Notes: generated by a model not told the origin, from the sequence alone. Positions 53,666-63,202 are shown, counted from the stretch's first letter. The stretch: 64,000 nt of DNA from Desulfovirgula sp. (GCA_020725525.1 DYEX01000077.1:62001-126000), one strand, 5' to 3'. Program-made: numbers and translations.

Positions 53666-54175
53666 GTGGAGCGATTCAAGAAAGCTTATGCGGCCTTTGA
53701 GGACTACTTTACTGGAGGTCTTTTGTTCACCGGGCTGACACTGGTCTTTGTCAACGTCCTGTTGCGTTATATCTGGGGGCGCCCCCAGTCCCTCCTGGAT
53801 GAGTTTTCCGTTTATTTTGTGGTGTGGGGGACGTTATGCGGCATTGCCGTGGCTTTGAGAAATGACCACCACATCAAGGTGGATATGGTCTTCAGGTTGC
53901 TGCCCCTGGGCATTCGCTACCGGGTGAGTATTCTGGCCCATTTGATTGGGGTGGGTTTTGCCCTGTTTTACACCTTTTACGGGTACCAGCTGGTACATAC
54001 TTACATCATTTCCGGGCAGCGTTCAACCGACAGCCAGTTTCCCTTATGGATTGTCAACCTGGTTATGCCCGTCAGTGGTGTAATGTTTACCGCCCGTTTT
54101 ATAGAGAAACTTTTATTTCATTTTAAAAATGGCGGAAAAGACTGGTTAGCTGCCCAGAGTAGACGCCCAGACTAA
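53666..54175 (+). CDS. dctQ: TRAP transporter small permease subunit DctQ
   Basis: Four-helix membrane subunit that docks the binding protein and the large permease. The 169-residue protein has helices at about 18-38, 50-66, 88-110 and 130-150. RYIWGRPQSLLDEFSVYFVVW and LRNDHHIKVDMVFRLLP are typical of DctQ. The start is a GTG behind GAGGGGGG (GTG also two bases earlier, out of frame). dctM follows after 31 bases. Confidence 0.92.
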   Translation: MERFKKAYAAFEDYFTGGLLFTGLTLVFVNVLLRYIWGRPQSLLDEFSVYFVVWGTLCGIAVALRNDHHIKVDMVFRLLPLGIRYRVSILAHLIGVGFALFYTFYGYQLVHTYIISGQRSTDSQFPLWIVNLVMPVSGVMFTARFIEKLLFHFKNGGKDWLAAQSRRPD

Positions 54176-54206
54176 AAAGAATGAAGGATAGAAAGGAGTG
54201 CCGCCG

Positions 54207-55490
54207 ATGGAAACGGCGTTGCTGTTTTTTATATTCGTGCTGCTCTTCCTGATCAACGTGCCCGTTGCCATCAGTCTGGCCGTGGCTGCCCTCATTGTTT
54301 TAGCTACCACCACCGACTTTACCATGTACATGATTGTCCAGCGCATGTTTGCTTCCCTGCTGTCCCCGCCCCTCATGGCCATTCCGGCCTTTGTCTTTGC
54401 CGGAGTGCTCATGTCCCACGGGGGTATTGCCAGGTACCTCATTGCCGCCCTGCGCAGCTGGTTCGGCCACCTGCCTGGAGGTCTGTCGGTGGTTACCATT
54501 CTGGCCTGTGCCATCTTTGCCGCTATTTCCGGTTCCAGTCCGGCCACGGCTGCGGCCATCGGTGCCATCATGCTTCCGGCGATGATTGAAGGGGGTTACG
54601 ATAAGCGTTACGCCATGGGCCTTATTGCCGCCTCGGGTACCCTGGGTATTCTCATCCCGCCCAGTGTGACCATGGTGGTTTACGGCATCGTGTCGGAAGA
54701 ATCCATAGGCAAGCTGTTTATGGGGGGGCTTTTGCCCGGTCTTTTCCTGGCCGGCATGCTGGTTGTCTTTGCCATCATTTATGCCAGGATTAAGGGCTAC
54801 GGGCGGGGAGAACCGGCCTCCTGGAGGGAGCGCTGGACGGCCACCGTCAAGGCCCTGCCCGGTGCCTTTTTGCCCTTCTTTATTTTGGGCAGCATCTACA
54901 TGGGCATCGTTACCCCCACCGAGGCGGCGGTGCTTTCCGTGTTCTATACCATCATAGTTTCCGCTTTTATTTACCGGGAGTTAAAGCTGCCGGACATCCG
55001 CACAGTGTTCCGGGAGGCCATCAATATTTCTTCCATGATCTACCTGATTATTGCGGCGGCCATGGTCTTCGGCCTGTTCTTGACCGCCGAGCAGGTGCCC
55101 AATAGGGTGGCCGAGTGGATTGCGGAGAGCAACCTGAACCGTTACGCCTTTTTCTTTGCCACCAACCTGATGTTCTTCATCATGGGTACCTTCCTGGAGG
55201 CTGTTTCCATTACCCTGATTACCCTGCCCCTGCTGCTGCCCATCATCAAGGCGCTGAACATAGACCTGATCCAGTTTGCCGTGGTCATGACGGTGAATAT
55301 GGAGCTGGCCATGATTACCCCGCCGGTGGGCCTGAACCTCTTTGTGGTTTCGGCCATGGCTAAAGAGCGGGTTGAAGAGGTAGTCAGGGGTGTGCTGCCC
55401 TTCATCTTACTTCTTATCCTGGGACTGGTTATCTTCATCTTCTGGCCCGGGATTTCCCTGTACATTCCGCGGGTACTCATGGAGCGTTAA
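54207..55490 (+). CDS. dctM: TRAP transporter large permease subunit DctM
   Basis: Sodium-driven transport subunit of the ion-transporter superfamily. The 427 residues form about 12 membrane helices. Family motifs are seen: [17 protein letters not shown], the [18 protein letters not shown] and [19 protein letters not shown] segments, and [16 protein letters not shown] near the end, which in characterised TRAP permeases contain Na+-binding residues. The ATG at 54207 has AAAGGAG upstream; an in-frame GTG at 54198 overlaps that site. Together with DctQ and the two DctP proteins it makes one complete uptake system. The next gene is a sigma-54 activator. Confidence 0.94.
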   Translation: METALLFFIFVLLFLINVPVAISLAVAALIVLATTTDFTMYMIVQRMFASLLSPPLMAIPAFVFAGVLMSHGGIARYLIAALRSWFGHLPGGLSVVTILACAIFAAISGSSPATAAAIGAIMLPAMIEGGYDKRYAMGLIAASGTLGILIPPSVTMVVYGIVSEESIGKLFMGGLLPGLFLAGMLVVFAIIYARIKGYGRGEPASWRERWTATVKALPGAFLPFFILGSIYMGIVTPTEAAVLSVFYTIIVSAFIYRELKLPDIRTVFREAINISSMIYLIIAAAMVFGLFLTAEQVPNRVAEWIAESNLNRYAFFFATNLMFFIMGTFLEAVSITLITLPLLLPIIKALNIDLIQFAVVMTVNMELAMITPPVGLNLFVVSAMAKERVEEVVRGVLPFILLLILGLVIFIFWPGISLYIPRVLMER

Positions 55491-55509
55491 CCCCGGGAGG
55501 GGGGGAAGT

Positions 55510-57210
55510 ATGGAAAGCTTATTCAACGCCCTTTATGGGGCTCTGGGCATGATTGCCCGGCTGGCCGGGGGCCATGCCACGGTCATTGATCTGCGCAGCG
55601 GCAACTGTAAAACCGTGGATGCGGCGGGGCAAGAGGTTTCCCATTACCCCCTTGAAAACTACGAGGGTTTACAGGAAGCCAGGGAATGCCTCCGTCCCCT
55701 CCTGGTTGCTTCCCGCCGGGAGGAAGGGGTGCTACACTTCTTCCTGCCCCTGGGGGATTGCCTGCTGGCCGTAAACAACGTGCTCCGGGCCCGCCGGGAG
55801 GCGGATTTAAAGGCCATCTTCCGGGAGGCCCTTCCCTTGATTGCCCGGGTGGCCGGGGGGGAGGCGGTGCTGTTTGATCGCCAGGGGATGCGCTTTTTCA
55901 GCGTGGGGTCGGATGGAAAGGAATCGGTCAGGGGGATGGGGGAATTTACCTACCTGGGCAGGCAGGCCATGGAACTGGGGCGGCCAGTAATCGGGCCGTC
56001 CCTGCTGGAGGAAGGGGCCATGGCCGTACGCATTCCGGTCACCGCGGAGTTTGGCATGGGTTTTAACAATGTCCTGGCGGTAAAACAAAAGAAAATGCTG
56101 GCTGCTTCCCACCGGCAGGGCTACCCCCGCTATACCTTTGCCCATATTATTGGTACCAGTCGGGCCATCCAGCAATGTATCCGGCAGGCCCGCCAGGTGG
56201 CTGTAACCAACTCCACGGTATTGCTCTACGGCGAAACGGGTACCGGAAAAGAACTCTTTGCCCAGTCCATTCACAATGCCAGCCAGCGGTCCGGCGGCCC
56301 CTTTGTGGCCATAAACTGTGGGGCCATTCCGGCCAGCCTGGTGGAGAGCCAGCTTTTTGGTTATGAAGCCGGGGCTTTTACCGGCGCCCGCAAGGAGGGC
56401 CAACCGGGGGTTTTTGAACAGGCTAACGGTGGTACCCTTTTCCTGGATGAGATCAGTGAAATGGAGCTGGAACTGCAGTCCCGTTTATTGAGGGTACTGC
56501 AGGAACGGGAAGTGGTGCGCATTGGGGGCAAGAAACCGGTTCCCGTGGATGTACGGGTAATTGCTTCCACCAATAAGGACCTGTGGCAAATGGTAGTCAG
56601 CGGTAAATTCCGGCAGGACCTGTTTTACCGCCTCAACGTGGTGGATCTGCGCATTCCCCCTCTGCGGGAAAGGGTGGAAGATATTCCCCTGCTGGTACGG
56701 CACTTTATCAAACAGTTCCGTGATACCTTCGGTACCTTTGTCCGGGACATCTCTGATGAGGCCCTGGCATGCCTCATGGGTTACGGCTGGCCGGGTAATG
56801 TAAGGGAATTGCAGAACTGCATTGAAAGAACCATGAACCTGGCCACCCATGAAGTGATTCAGCCGGCGGATCTTCCCGCCTTTATTCGCAACTGCTCCTG
56901 CCGGCTACCGGAAAACACGGCAACAGCTACCCAATCCGGACAAATCGTACCGTTATATTCTTTTGCAAAATTGAATTCCCAAGGGCATCTGCCAAAGATC
57001 GATCACGATGGATCTTTTTTTAAAACACCAAGTTTTTGCGTGTTGAAAGGAACTACCCAGGCCGTGGAACGGTCAACCATCCTGCGGGCACTGGAAGAAA
57101 CGGGTTACAACCGCCGGCGAACTGCTGAGAAACTGGGTATCAGCACCACCACTTTGTGGCGCAAGATGAAGAGACTCGGGCTGCTGTCAGGGTCGACAAC
57201 GGGTTCTTAA
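55510..57210 (+). CDS. Sigma-54-dependent transcriptional activator with duplicated N-terminal module
   Basis: Bacterial enhancer-binding protein, 566 residues. The AAA+ domain (about 210-450) has Walker A GETGTGKE at 241-248, GAFTGA at 288-293 for contact with sigma-54, Walker B LFLDEIS, and the arginine-finger region [22 protein letters not shown]. The C-terminal Fis-type helix-turn-helix is [34 protein letters not shown]. The first 195 residues are two related modules (about 12-95 and 109-195), each with ARxAGG, an Asp/Gly-rich stretch and NNVL; no GAF, PAS or receiver domain is recognised. ATG has GGGAGGGGGG before it. It probably controls the sigma-54 promoter of the next gene set. Confidence 0.92.
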   Translation: MESLFNALYGALGMIARLAGGHATVIDLRSGNCKTVDAAGQEVSHYPLENYEGLQEARECLRPLLVASRREEGVLHFFLPLGDCLLAVNNVLRARREADLKAIFREALPLIARVAGGEAVLFDRQGMRFFSVGSDGKESVRGMGEFTYLGRQAMELGRPVIGPSLLEEGAMAVRIPVTAEFGMGFNNVLAVKQKKMLAASHRQGYPRYTFAHIIGTSRAIQQCIRQARQVAVTNSTVLLYGETGTGKELFAQSIHNASQRSGGPFVAINCGAIPASLVESQLFGYEAGAFTGARKEGQPGVFEQANGGTLFLDEISEMELELQSRLLRVLQEREVVRIGGKKPVPVDVRVIASTNKDLWQMVVSGKFRQDLFYRLNVVDLRIPPLRERVEDIPLLVRHFIKQFRDTFGTFVRDISDEALACLMGYGWPGNVRELQNCIERTMNLATHEVIQPADLPAFIRNCSCRLPENTATATQSGQIVPLYSFAKLNSQGHLPKIDHDGSFFKTPSFCVLKGTTQAVERSTILRALEETGYNRRRTAEKLGISTTTLWRKMKRLGLLSGSTTGS

Positions 57211-57222
57211 AAAACCCTTTTT
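57201..57222 (+). terminator. Probable weak terminator after the sigma-54 activator gene
   Basis: GGGTT (57201-57205) pairs with AACCC (57213-57217), followed by TTTTT. The stem is short and includes the stop codon of the activator gene. It would separate this gene from the sigma-54-driven genes downstream. Confidence 0.5.
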
Positions 57223-57264
57223 CCCTTTGTGGCCATGGCCTGTGGAGCCGTGGCTTTTCATATT

Positions 57265-57283
57265 TGCAATGTTTGTTATTGCA
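57265..57283. promoter_or_regulatory. Candidate enhancer site for the sigma-54 activator
   Basis: TGCAAT at 57265-57270 and ATTGCA at 57278-57283 form an inverted repeat with a seven-base spacer; a further ATTGCA half-site is at 57298-57303. The site lies about 120-130 bases before the -24 box, the usual distance for an enhancer-binding protein. The half-site core GCAAT also occurs in the palindrome at 51160-51173. Confidence 0.5.
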
Positions 57284-57398
57284 TAATCTCAAATGCCATT
57301 GCAAAAGTGAAACATTTAAAATAACCACCGGTCCGTCTTCTGCCTTCAGACCTGCACATATTGCTGCACTTCCGAGTCCTTTATGGTGTCTTCTTGCT

Positions 57399-57414
57399 TG
57401 GCAAGGAATTTGCT
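57399..57414 (+). promoter_or_regulatory. Sigma-54 promoter of the CoA-lyase operon
   Basis: TGGCAAG-GAAT-TTGCT: the GG (57400-57401) and GC (57412-57413) are exactly 10 bases apart and 11 or more consensus positions of TGGCACG-N4-TTGCW match. The transcript would start about 12 bases downstream, some 18 bases before the ATG at 57443, with AGGAGGTGAGG inside the leader. Confidence 0.85.
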
Positions 57415-57442
57415 CCTCACTGGAAGCAGGAGGTGAGGTTGA

Positions 57443-58345
57443 ATGGAAAAGCCGTTACGCAGTTTTCTCTTTGCTCCCGCCAGCGACTTGCGCAAGGTAG
57501 ACAAGGCCTTGTCCCTTGATGCCGATGCGGTGATCCTGGACCTGGAAGATGCCGTGGCGGTGTCCGAAAAGGTACGGGCACGGAGCCTGGTGCTGGATGT
57601 TCTTGGACGTATGAACCGCGAGGGTATTTACGTGCGGGTGAACGGGGTCGACACCCGCTGGATTGTGGGTGACCTGATGGCGGTGGTGGGGGGCCGGCCG
57701 GCGGGCATCATGCTGCCCAAGGCTGAGGATGCCGAAGAAGTCAGGCGGGTGGACTGGCTCATTGGCCAGCTGGAAAGGGAATACGGTTTGCCGGCCGGCG
57801 AGATGGAACTCATTCCCCTGGTGGAAACGGCCCGGGGGGTGATGAATGCCTATGAGGTGGCCACCAGCTGCCCGCGGGTAAAGCGGCTGGCTTTCGGGGC
57901 CGTGGATTACACCCTGGACATCGGCATATCGCTGACCGGTCAGGGTACGGAGATCTTTTATGCCCGCTCCCATCTGGTGGTGGCCAGCCGGGCGGCCGGC
58001 ATTGAAGGACCCATCGATACAGTTTACCCCAACATTAAAGATGAGGAAGGTCTGGCGGAGGAATGCCGCCTGGTGCGCAGTCTGGGCTTTGCCGGTAAGC
58101 TGGTGATCCACCCGGCGCAACTGGGACCCGTAAACGAAATCTTTTCTCCCACGCCCAGGGAAATTGATTATGCGGCTAAAGTGGCACAGGCCTTTGCACA
58201 GGCCGAAGCTGAAGGCATTGCGGCAGTGCAGCTGGAGGGTAAGTTTATTGATTACCCCGTGGCAGCCTGGGCCAGGCGGACGCTGGCCATTGCCCGGGCT
58301 TTAGGTCTGGCGGGGGAAAAAGGGTCGGAAGAACAAAGAGTTTGA
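57443..58345 (+). CDS. CitE-like CoA ester lyase (HpcH/HpaI family)
   Basis: Aldolase-type lyase acting on 3-hydroxyacyl-CoA diacids such as citramalyl-CoA or malyl-CoA, giving acetyl-CoA plus pyruvate or glyoxylate. The 300-residue protein has RSFLFAPASDLRKVDKA, DLEDAVA at 33-39 (Mg2+ ligand region), the arginine in YVRVNG, LIPLVETARGVMNA with the metal-binding Glu, and VIHPAQ near the end. No CitF or CitD genes are near, so it is not the citrate lyase beta subunit. It heads an operon with a SucCD-like ligase, which can make the CoA ester it splits. The exact substrate cannot be fixed by sequence. Confidence 0.88.
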   Translation: MEKPLRSFLFAPASDLRKVDKALSLDADAVILDLEDAVAVSEKVRARSLVLDVLGRMNREGIYVRVNGVDTRWIVGDLMAVVGGRPAGIMLPKAEDAEEVRRVDWLIGQLEREYGLPAGEMELIPLVETARGVMNAYEVATSCPRVKRLAFGAVDYTLDIGISLTGQGTEIFYARSHLVVASRAAGIEGPIDTVYPNIKDEEGLAEECRLVRSLGFAGKLVIHPAQLGPVNEIFSPTPREIDYAAKVAQAFAQAEAEGIAAVQLEGKFIDYPVAAWARRTLAIARALGLAGEKGSEEQRV

Positions 58346-58357
58346 GGGGGGAAAACA

Positions 58358-59584
58358 GTGGGTCGTCTGCTGGAACATCACAGCAAGCAGTTGTTCAAAG
58401 AGATGGGCATAGCGGTGCCCAGTTACGAGGTGGCCACCAGCGAAGACGAAGCTCAGGAGGCCGCCCGGCGTATAGGTAAACCCGTGGTCATTAAGGCGCT
58501 GGTGCCCGTGGGCAAACGGGGTAAGGCCGGAGCTATTAAATTTGCCGACACGCCACAGGAAGCGGCTTTAAGGGCCGGGGAGTTGCTGGGCATCACGGTG
58601 CGGCATTTCCCCGTGGAAAAGGTCCTGGTGGAAGAAAAACTGGACGTGGCCCAGGAATGGTACCTTTCCATTACCTACGATAAGAACAAACAGTTGCCGG
58701 TGATCATCGCCAGCACCAGGGGCGGGGTGGATGTGGAGGAATTGAGCCGTTCCTACCCGGCCGAGATGGTTATTCACCAGGTGGATCCCTTTGAAGGCCT
58801 GCCCGGCTTTCGGGCCAGAGAGATCTGGGCGGACCTTGGGGTAGGGGGCAAACTGCTGGGTGCCGCAGGGGCGCTATTAAGCAAACTCTATGCCACCTTT
58901 GACCGTTATGATGCCTATCTTTTGGAGGTCAACCCGCTGGTGGTAACCACCGGGGGAGAACTGGTAGCCGCGGCGGCGGTGATGAGCGTGGATGATAGCG
59001 CCATGTACCGCCAGCCCCGTCTTGCGGACATGGTCCAGCTGGGCAGTGAACGTGCCTGGCGTCCCCTTACGGAACTGGAAAAGAAAATGGTGGAAGTAAA
59101 TGAATCCGACCCCTACCGGGGTACGGCCCGCTATACCGAGATGCCCGGCGGTGATATTGGATTCATGTGCGGGGGTGGTGGCGGCAGCCTCCTGTGCTTT
59201 GATACCCTGGTGTCCCTGGGGGGGCGGCCGGCCAATTATTCAGAAGTAGGGGGTAACCCGCCCGAAGCAAAGGTATACGGCCTGACCAAAGGAATCCTTT
59301 CCAAACCTGGAGTGAAAGGATTATTTGTCGCCCATAACATTACCAATAATACCCAGGTGGATGTGCTGGCCCGGGGGATAATCCGGGCATTAAAAGATCT
59401 AAACATTGATCCGGTTACCTTCCCGGTGGTGGTGCGGGAAGCCGGAGTCAATGATGCCGTAGCCCGGGAGCTCTTTACGGCAGCCGGGGTGGAGTATTAC
59501 GGTGATGAGGTAACTCTCACCGAGGCATGTGCCCGGATGGTGGCCCGGATGAAGGAAGTTTACGGGGAAGGGGGACGGCCATAA
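58358..59584 (+). CDS. Acid-CoA ligase beta subunit, SucC/MtkA-like
   Basis: ATP-grasp subunit of an ADP-forming acid-CoA ligase, 408 residues, slightly longer than housekeeping SucC. It shows the opening LLEHHSKQLFKEMGIAVPSYEVA, VVIKALVPVGKRGKAGAIKFA, the LLEVNPLVVTTGGELVAAAAV metal-binding segment and the GFMCGGGGGSLLCFDTL phosphate loop, which reads GGGGGS where SucC proteins commonly have GxGLAM-like residues. Position directly behind the CoA lyase gene, and followed by an alpha subunit, makes a malate-, citramalate- or itaconate-CoA ligase more likely than plain succinyl-CoA synthetase. Start is a GTG behind GAGGGGGG. Confidence 0.88.
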   Translation: MGRLLEHHSKQLFKEMGIAVPSYEVATSEDEAQEAARRIGKPVVIKALVPVGKRGKAGAIKFADTPQEAALRAGELLGITVRHFPVEKVLVEEKLDVAQEWYLSITYDKNKQLPVIIASTRGGVDVEELSRSYPAEMVIHQVDPFEGLPGFRAREIWADLGVGGKLLGAAGALLSKLYATFDRYDAYLLEVNPLVVTTGGELVAAAAVMSVDDSAMYRQPRLADMVQLGSERAWRPLTELEKKMVEVNESDPYRGTARYTEMPGGDIGFMCGGGGGSLLCFDTLVSLGGRPANYSEVGGNPPEAKVYGLTKGILSKPGVKGLFVAHNITNNTQVDVLARGIIRALKDLNIDPVTFPVVVREAGVNDAVARELFTAAGVEYYGDEVTLTEACARMVARMKEVYGEGGRP

Positions 59585-60481
59585 ATGGGCATTCTTATTG
59601 ATCGCCATTCCCGCATTGTGATTCAGGGGATCACCGGCCGGGAGGCCAGTATGGTCACCAGGCACACCCTGGCCTACGGTACCCGTATTGTGGCCGGGGT
59701 GACACCGGGGAAGGGTGGGCAGGAGGTCCACGGCGTACCGGTGTACGATACCTTAAAGGCGGCTTGCCGGGAACATCAACCGGATACGTCCTTGATCTAC
59801 GTCCCTCCTGCCTTTGTTTACGATGCCGTTGCTGAAGCGGTGGCCAACGGGATCAAGCTGATTCTTATTCCCACCGAAAACGTCCCGCAAAAGGATGCGG
59901 TGAAATTCTTAAATCTGGCCCGTCGGGCCGGGGTACGGGTGATCGGCCCCAATTCCGTGGGCATGATCAATCCCGGCGAACGGGTGAAACTGGGGGCCAT
60001 TGGGGGAGATAATGTGGAGCGCTGCTTTGTGCCCGGCCCGGTGGGAGTGATCTCCAGAAGCGGTGGGATGACTGCCGAAACCTCCTGGATGATCAAGCGT
60101 GCCGGTTACGGGGTGAGCACCAGTGTTAGCATTGGCGGGGATGCCCTTATTGGCAGCACCATTAAAGACCTGCTGGCTCTTTTTGAAGCCGACCCACAGA
60201 CTCGCGCCGTGGTCGTTTTTTCCGAACCGGGTACTTCCCAGGAGGAGGAAGCGGCAGCCTTCATCCAGGAAAGAGGATTTACCAAGCCGCTAATTGCTTA
60301 CATTGCCGGCCGCTTTACGGAGGACATGCCCGAAGGGACTGTTTTTGGACACGCGGCAGCCCTGATTTCCGGCAATTACGGTCGTCCTTCCATCAAGGCT
60401 GCCAGGTTGAGGGAAGCCGGTGCCCATGTGCTGGATAATTTTGATGACCTGATTCCCACTCTAAAACAGATCCTGGGGTAA
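59585..60481 (+). CDS. Acid-CoA ligase alpha subunit, SucD/MtkB-like
   Basis: CoA-binding and phospho-histidine subunit, 298 residues. The N-terminal CoA-binding Rossmann domain has IQGITGREASMVTRHTLAYGTRIVAGVTPGKGG; the active-site histidine is His256 in VFGHAAALISG; SRSGGMTAETSWMIKRAGYG is the power-helix region. In SucD the histidine context is usually GHAGAI, so the active site is slightly divergent, in line with a different acid substrate. The ATG is one base after the stop codon of the beta subunit. The pair acts together in the cytoplasm with the CoA lyase. Confidence 0.89.
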   Translation: MGILIDRHSRIVIQGITGREASMVTRHTLAYGTRIVAGVTPGKGGQEVHGVPVYDTLKAACREHQPDTSLIYVPPAFVYDAVAEAVANGIKLILIPTENVPQKDAVKFLNLARRAGVRVIGPNSVGMINPGERVKLGAIGGDNVERCFVPGPVGVISRSGGMTAETSWMIKRAGYGVSTSVSIGGDALIGSTIKDLLALFEADPQTRAVVVFSEPGTSQEEEAAAFIQERGFTKPLIAYIAGRFTEDMPEGTVFGHAAALISGNYGRPSIKAARLREAGAHVLDNFDDLIPTLKQILG

Positions 60482-60521
60482 GGACGAGGGAATCTCAATG
60501 AAGAAAGTAAGGTGATTTTCC

Positions 60522-61859
60522 ATGTTATCCCACCGGCTGGCCGACTTTATTGGCCAGATCCAATATGATATGCTTCCCGCGGCCACAGTGCATATGGCCA
60601 GGCTGGCTTTTCTGGACTGGCTGGGTTCGGCTGCGGCCGGCGGTCAGCAGGTGCCTGCTCAAAAGGTCCAGGCGGTTGTAAAGCAGCAGGGGGGCTCTCC
60701 CCAGGCCACCCTGCTGGCGACCGGGGAGAAGATCTCCTGCCTCAATGCGGCCCTGGCCAACGGCATTGCCTCCCATATCATGGAACTGGATGATGTGCAC
60801 CGGGCCGCCATCATCCATGCCGGGGCGGCAGTGATACCGGCTGCCCTGGCCGTGGCGGAGATGATCAGGGCGAGCGGCCGCCAGTTGTTGGAGGCCATTG
60901 TGGTGGGTTATGAAGTGGCCATCCGGGTTGGCGAGGCCGTTACCCCGTCACACTATTACTTCTGGCACACCACCGGTACCTGCGGTACCTTTGGTGCGGC
61001 GGCTGCGGCCGGAAAGCTTTTGGGTTTAAATAAAGAACAGCTGGTCTGGGCCCTGGGCAATGCCGGTACCCAGGCTGCCGGATTGTGGGAATTTCTGGTC
61101 GACGGGGCCATGTCCAAACACCTCCACCCGGGTAAGGCCGCCCAGAATGGCGTGCTGGCCGCTTTGCTGGCCAGAGAAGGTTTTACTGGAGCCATGCGTA
61201 TTCTAGAAGGGGAAAGGGGGTTCTGCCGGGCTACGGCTCCCCAGTTTGACCTGAGTAAGATTACCGCCGGCCTGGGCAAGCCTCCCTACAAGGTGGAAGA
61301 AAACTCCTTTAAAATCCACGCCTCCTGCCGTCATACCCATCCGGCGGTGGATGTAGCTCTGGAGCTGGCCACTCGCTATGGTCTTAAACCAGCTAATATA
61401 GCAACTATCACCGTCCGTACATACCGCACGGCCCTGGACATTACCGCCAATCACCAGCCGGCCACGGTTTATGCGGCCAAGTTCAGCCTGCCCTTCTGTG
61501 TGGCCCTGGCCCTGAAAAACGGACATTGTGGTCCAGAGGACTTTACCCCGGCCAATCTTTTTGATCCGGAAATCCGGGAATTGATGTCCCGGGTTAGCCT
61601 GGTGATGGACGAAGAGCTTGATGCCCTTCATCCGGCCCGCTGGCCGGCAATAGTGGAGATAAAAACCCATTCGGGTCAGGTATACCAGGGGCGCACGGAT
61701 TTTCCCCGGGGCGATCCGGAAAATCCCGTCACTGACGGGGAACTGGCGGCCAAGTTCCATGCCCTGGCTGCCCCTGCCTGGGGAGAGCAAAGGGCACGGG
61801 AACTGGCAATAGCAATTCTGGAGCTGGAAAAGGTGAAGGATGTGGCCGCTTTGTTTTGA
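60522..61859 (+). CDS. MmgE/PrpD-family protein
   Basis: Family containing 2-methylcitrate dehydratase (PrpD), cis-aconitate decarboxylase (itaconate-forming) and iminodisuccinate epimerase. The 445-residue product has an N-terminal helical domain (LADFIGQIQYDMLPAATVHMARLAFLDWLGSAAAG), the SHIMELDDVHRAAIIHAGAAVIPAALAV active-site segment, SKHLHPGKAAQNG, and HASCRHTHPAVDVAL. Motifs do not allow a choice among the three reactions. The ATG starts 40 bases after the SucD-like gene with AAGGTGAT before it. Context suggests that it dehydrates, isomerises or decarboxylates the tri- or dicarboxylate before or after CoA activation. Confidence 0.88.
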   Translation: MLSHRLADFIGQIQYDMLPAATVHMARLAFLDWLGSAAAGGQQVPAQKVQAVVKQQGGSPQATLLATGEKISCLNAALANGIASHIMELDDVHRAAIIHAGAAVIPAALAVAEMIRASGRQLLEAIVVGYEVAIRVGEAVTPSHYYFWHTTGTCGTFGAAAAAGKLLGLNKEQLVWALGNAGTQAAGLWEFLVDGAMSKHLHPGKAAQNGVLAALLAREGFTGAMRILEGERGFCRATAPQFDLSKITAGLGKPPYKVEENSFKIHASCRHTHPAVDVALELATRYGLKPANIATITVRTYRTALDITANHQPATVYAAKFSLPFCVALALKNGHCGPEDFTPANLFDPEIRELMSRVSLVMDEELDALHPARWPAIVEIKTHSGQVYQGRTDFPRGDPENPVTDGELAAKFHALAAPAWGEQRARELAIAILELEKVKDVAALF

Positions 61860-61889
61860 GAGAAACCCAACAAGGAGGGCCGGTATTTT

Positions 61890-63107
61890 ATGGAAGGTTC
61901 CTTTGCCGAATTGCAAAACCGGGTTGTCCAGCGGGGTCTGTGTACAGCCTGCGGTACCTGTGCCGGGGTATGTCCGGAAGGAGCCATTGGCTGGGTCTAT
62001 GAGGATGACGAACCTCTGCCGGAATTAACGGGGGATTGTGCCGGTTGCGGTATCTGCAGCGCCGTGTGCCCGGGAGAGGAAGTGAATATGCCTGCTCTGG
62101 AACAGTTTGTTTTTGGCCGTACGAGGGAAGAGAACATTCCCGACCTGGGCCTGTACCGGGACGCCCGGGCTGGTTGGGCTGTCGACAGGGCCATCAGGCA
62201 ACATGGTGCCGGCGGGGGATTGGTCACGGCCCTGTTGGTTTATGCCCTGGAAAGGGGATTTATTGATTGTGCCCTGGTGGCCGGTTTCCGGCGGGATCAG
62301 CCCTGGCGAACCGAAGCAAAGCTGGCGGTGAACCGCCAACAGCTCCTGGCAGCAGCCCAGAGCAAATATGCCTGTGTACCGGTGAATACCCTTTTAAGCA
62401 GGGCCTTTGCAGAAGGCTACCGGCGTGTGGCGGTGGTGGGTTTACCCTGCCATATCCACGGCTTACGCAAGATGCAGTTTTGCGGCCAGCCTGCTTCCCT
62501 GGCCCGGGGGGTGGTACTGACGGTGGGCCTTTTCTGCGCTTCCCAGTTTTATTTTGAGGGTACCCGCCACCTGCTGGTAGAACGCCTGGGAGTGGACAAT
62601 CTGGAGCTAATTGTTTCCCTGAGCTACCGGGGCGGCCATTGGCCGGGCCACCTGGTGGTGGAACTAAAGGACGGGCGGAGGCTGCTCCTGGACCGCCACG
62701 AGTATATGTACCACCATCTCATGCCTGCTTTCAAGCGGGATCGCTGCGAGATGTGCGTGGATTGGGCGGCGGAACTGGCGGACCTGTCGGTAGGGGACTT
62801 CTGGGACCCGCAGGTGCGCGCCGGGCAGGCTTTAGGAGCATCTTCCTGCCTGGTGCGCAGTCCGGCTGGTGAAGAGCTGCTGGATGGGGCCGTGAAAAAC
62901 GGCTATGTGGAAACCATTCCCCTGGAAGCTGCCCGCCTGGCCGCCGGCATAGGATACGAGCTGAAAAAACACGCTGCAGCCTTCCGGTTAAGGCAACGGC
63001 GTCGTTTTGGCTGGCCCGTACCGGAATATCACCGCGTGATCCACTACATCCCCTTTGCCCGTGAGTTACATTTGGCGCCGGAAACTCAGCAAAAAACGCA
63101 AGAATGA
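61890..63107 (+). CDS. FrhB-like iron-sulfur flavoprotein (F420 hydrogenase/dehydrogenase beta family)
   Basis: 405-residue redox protein. Two [4Fe-4S] ferredoxin motifs lie at the N-terminus: Cys18-21-24-28 and Cys50-53-56-60. They are followed by the FrhB/FdhB-type domain with GAGGGLVTALLVYAL, SKYACVPVN, VVGLPCHIHGLRKM, LGLFC-like VGLFCASQFYFEG, LSYRGGHWPGHL and CEMCVDWAAELADLSVGDFWD. Such proteins pass electrons between ferredoxin, flavin and a partner enzyme; use of F420 is not proved by the fold. The gene follows the MmgE/PrpD gene by 30 bases and precedes a fumarate reductase-type flavoprotein, its possible partner. ATG behind AAGGAGGG. Confidence 0.86.
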   Translation: MEGSFAELQNRVVQRGLCTACGTCAGVCPEGAIGWVYEDDEPLPELTGDCAGCGICSAVCPGEEVNMPALEQFVFGRTREENIPDLGLYRDARAGWAVDRAIRQHGAGGGLVTALLVYALERGFIDCALVAGFRRDQPWRTEAKLAVNRQQLLAAAQSKYACVPVNTLLSRAFAEGYRRVAVVGLPCHIHGLRKMQFCGQPASLARGVVLTVGLFCASQFYFEGTRHLLVERLGVDNLELIVSLSYRGGHWPGHLVVELKDGRRLLLDRHEYMYHHLMPAFKRDRCEMCVDWAAELADLSVGDFWDPQVRAGQALGASSCLVRSPAGEELLDGAVKNGYVETIPLEAARLAAGIGYELKKHAAAFRLRQRRRFGWPVPEYHRVIHYIPFARELHLAPETQQKTQE

Positions 63108-63202
63108 CTTTGAAGACCTTCTATGTCAATTAGGTTAATTAGGTTTATCTAAAATTTTAGGCAGCACAAATGTTCGTAGTCTTTAAAAAGGAGGTGTCCC
63201 TC

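Noticed and set aside
57443..58345. Annotation of the CoA lyase as citrate lyase beta subunit
   Set aside because: No acyl carrier (CitD), CitF or CitC/G/X genes are near, and the partner genes are an acid-CoA ligase pair; a free-CoA-ester lyase fits better.
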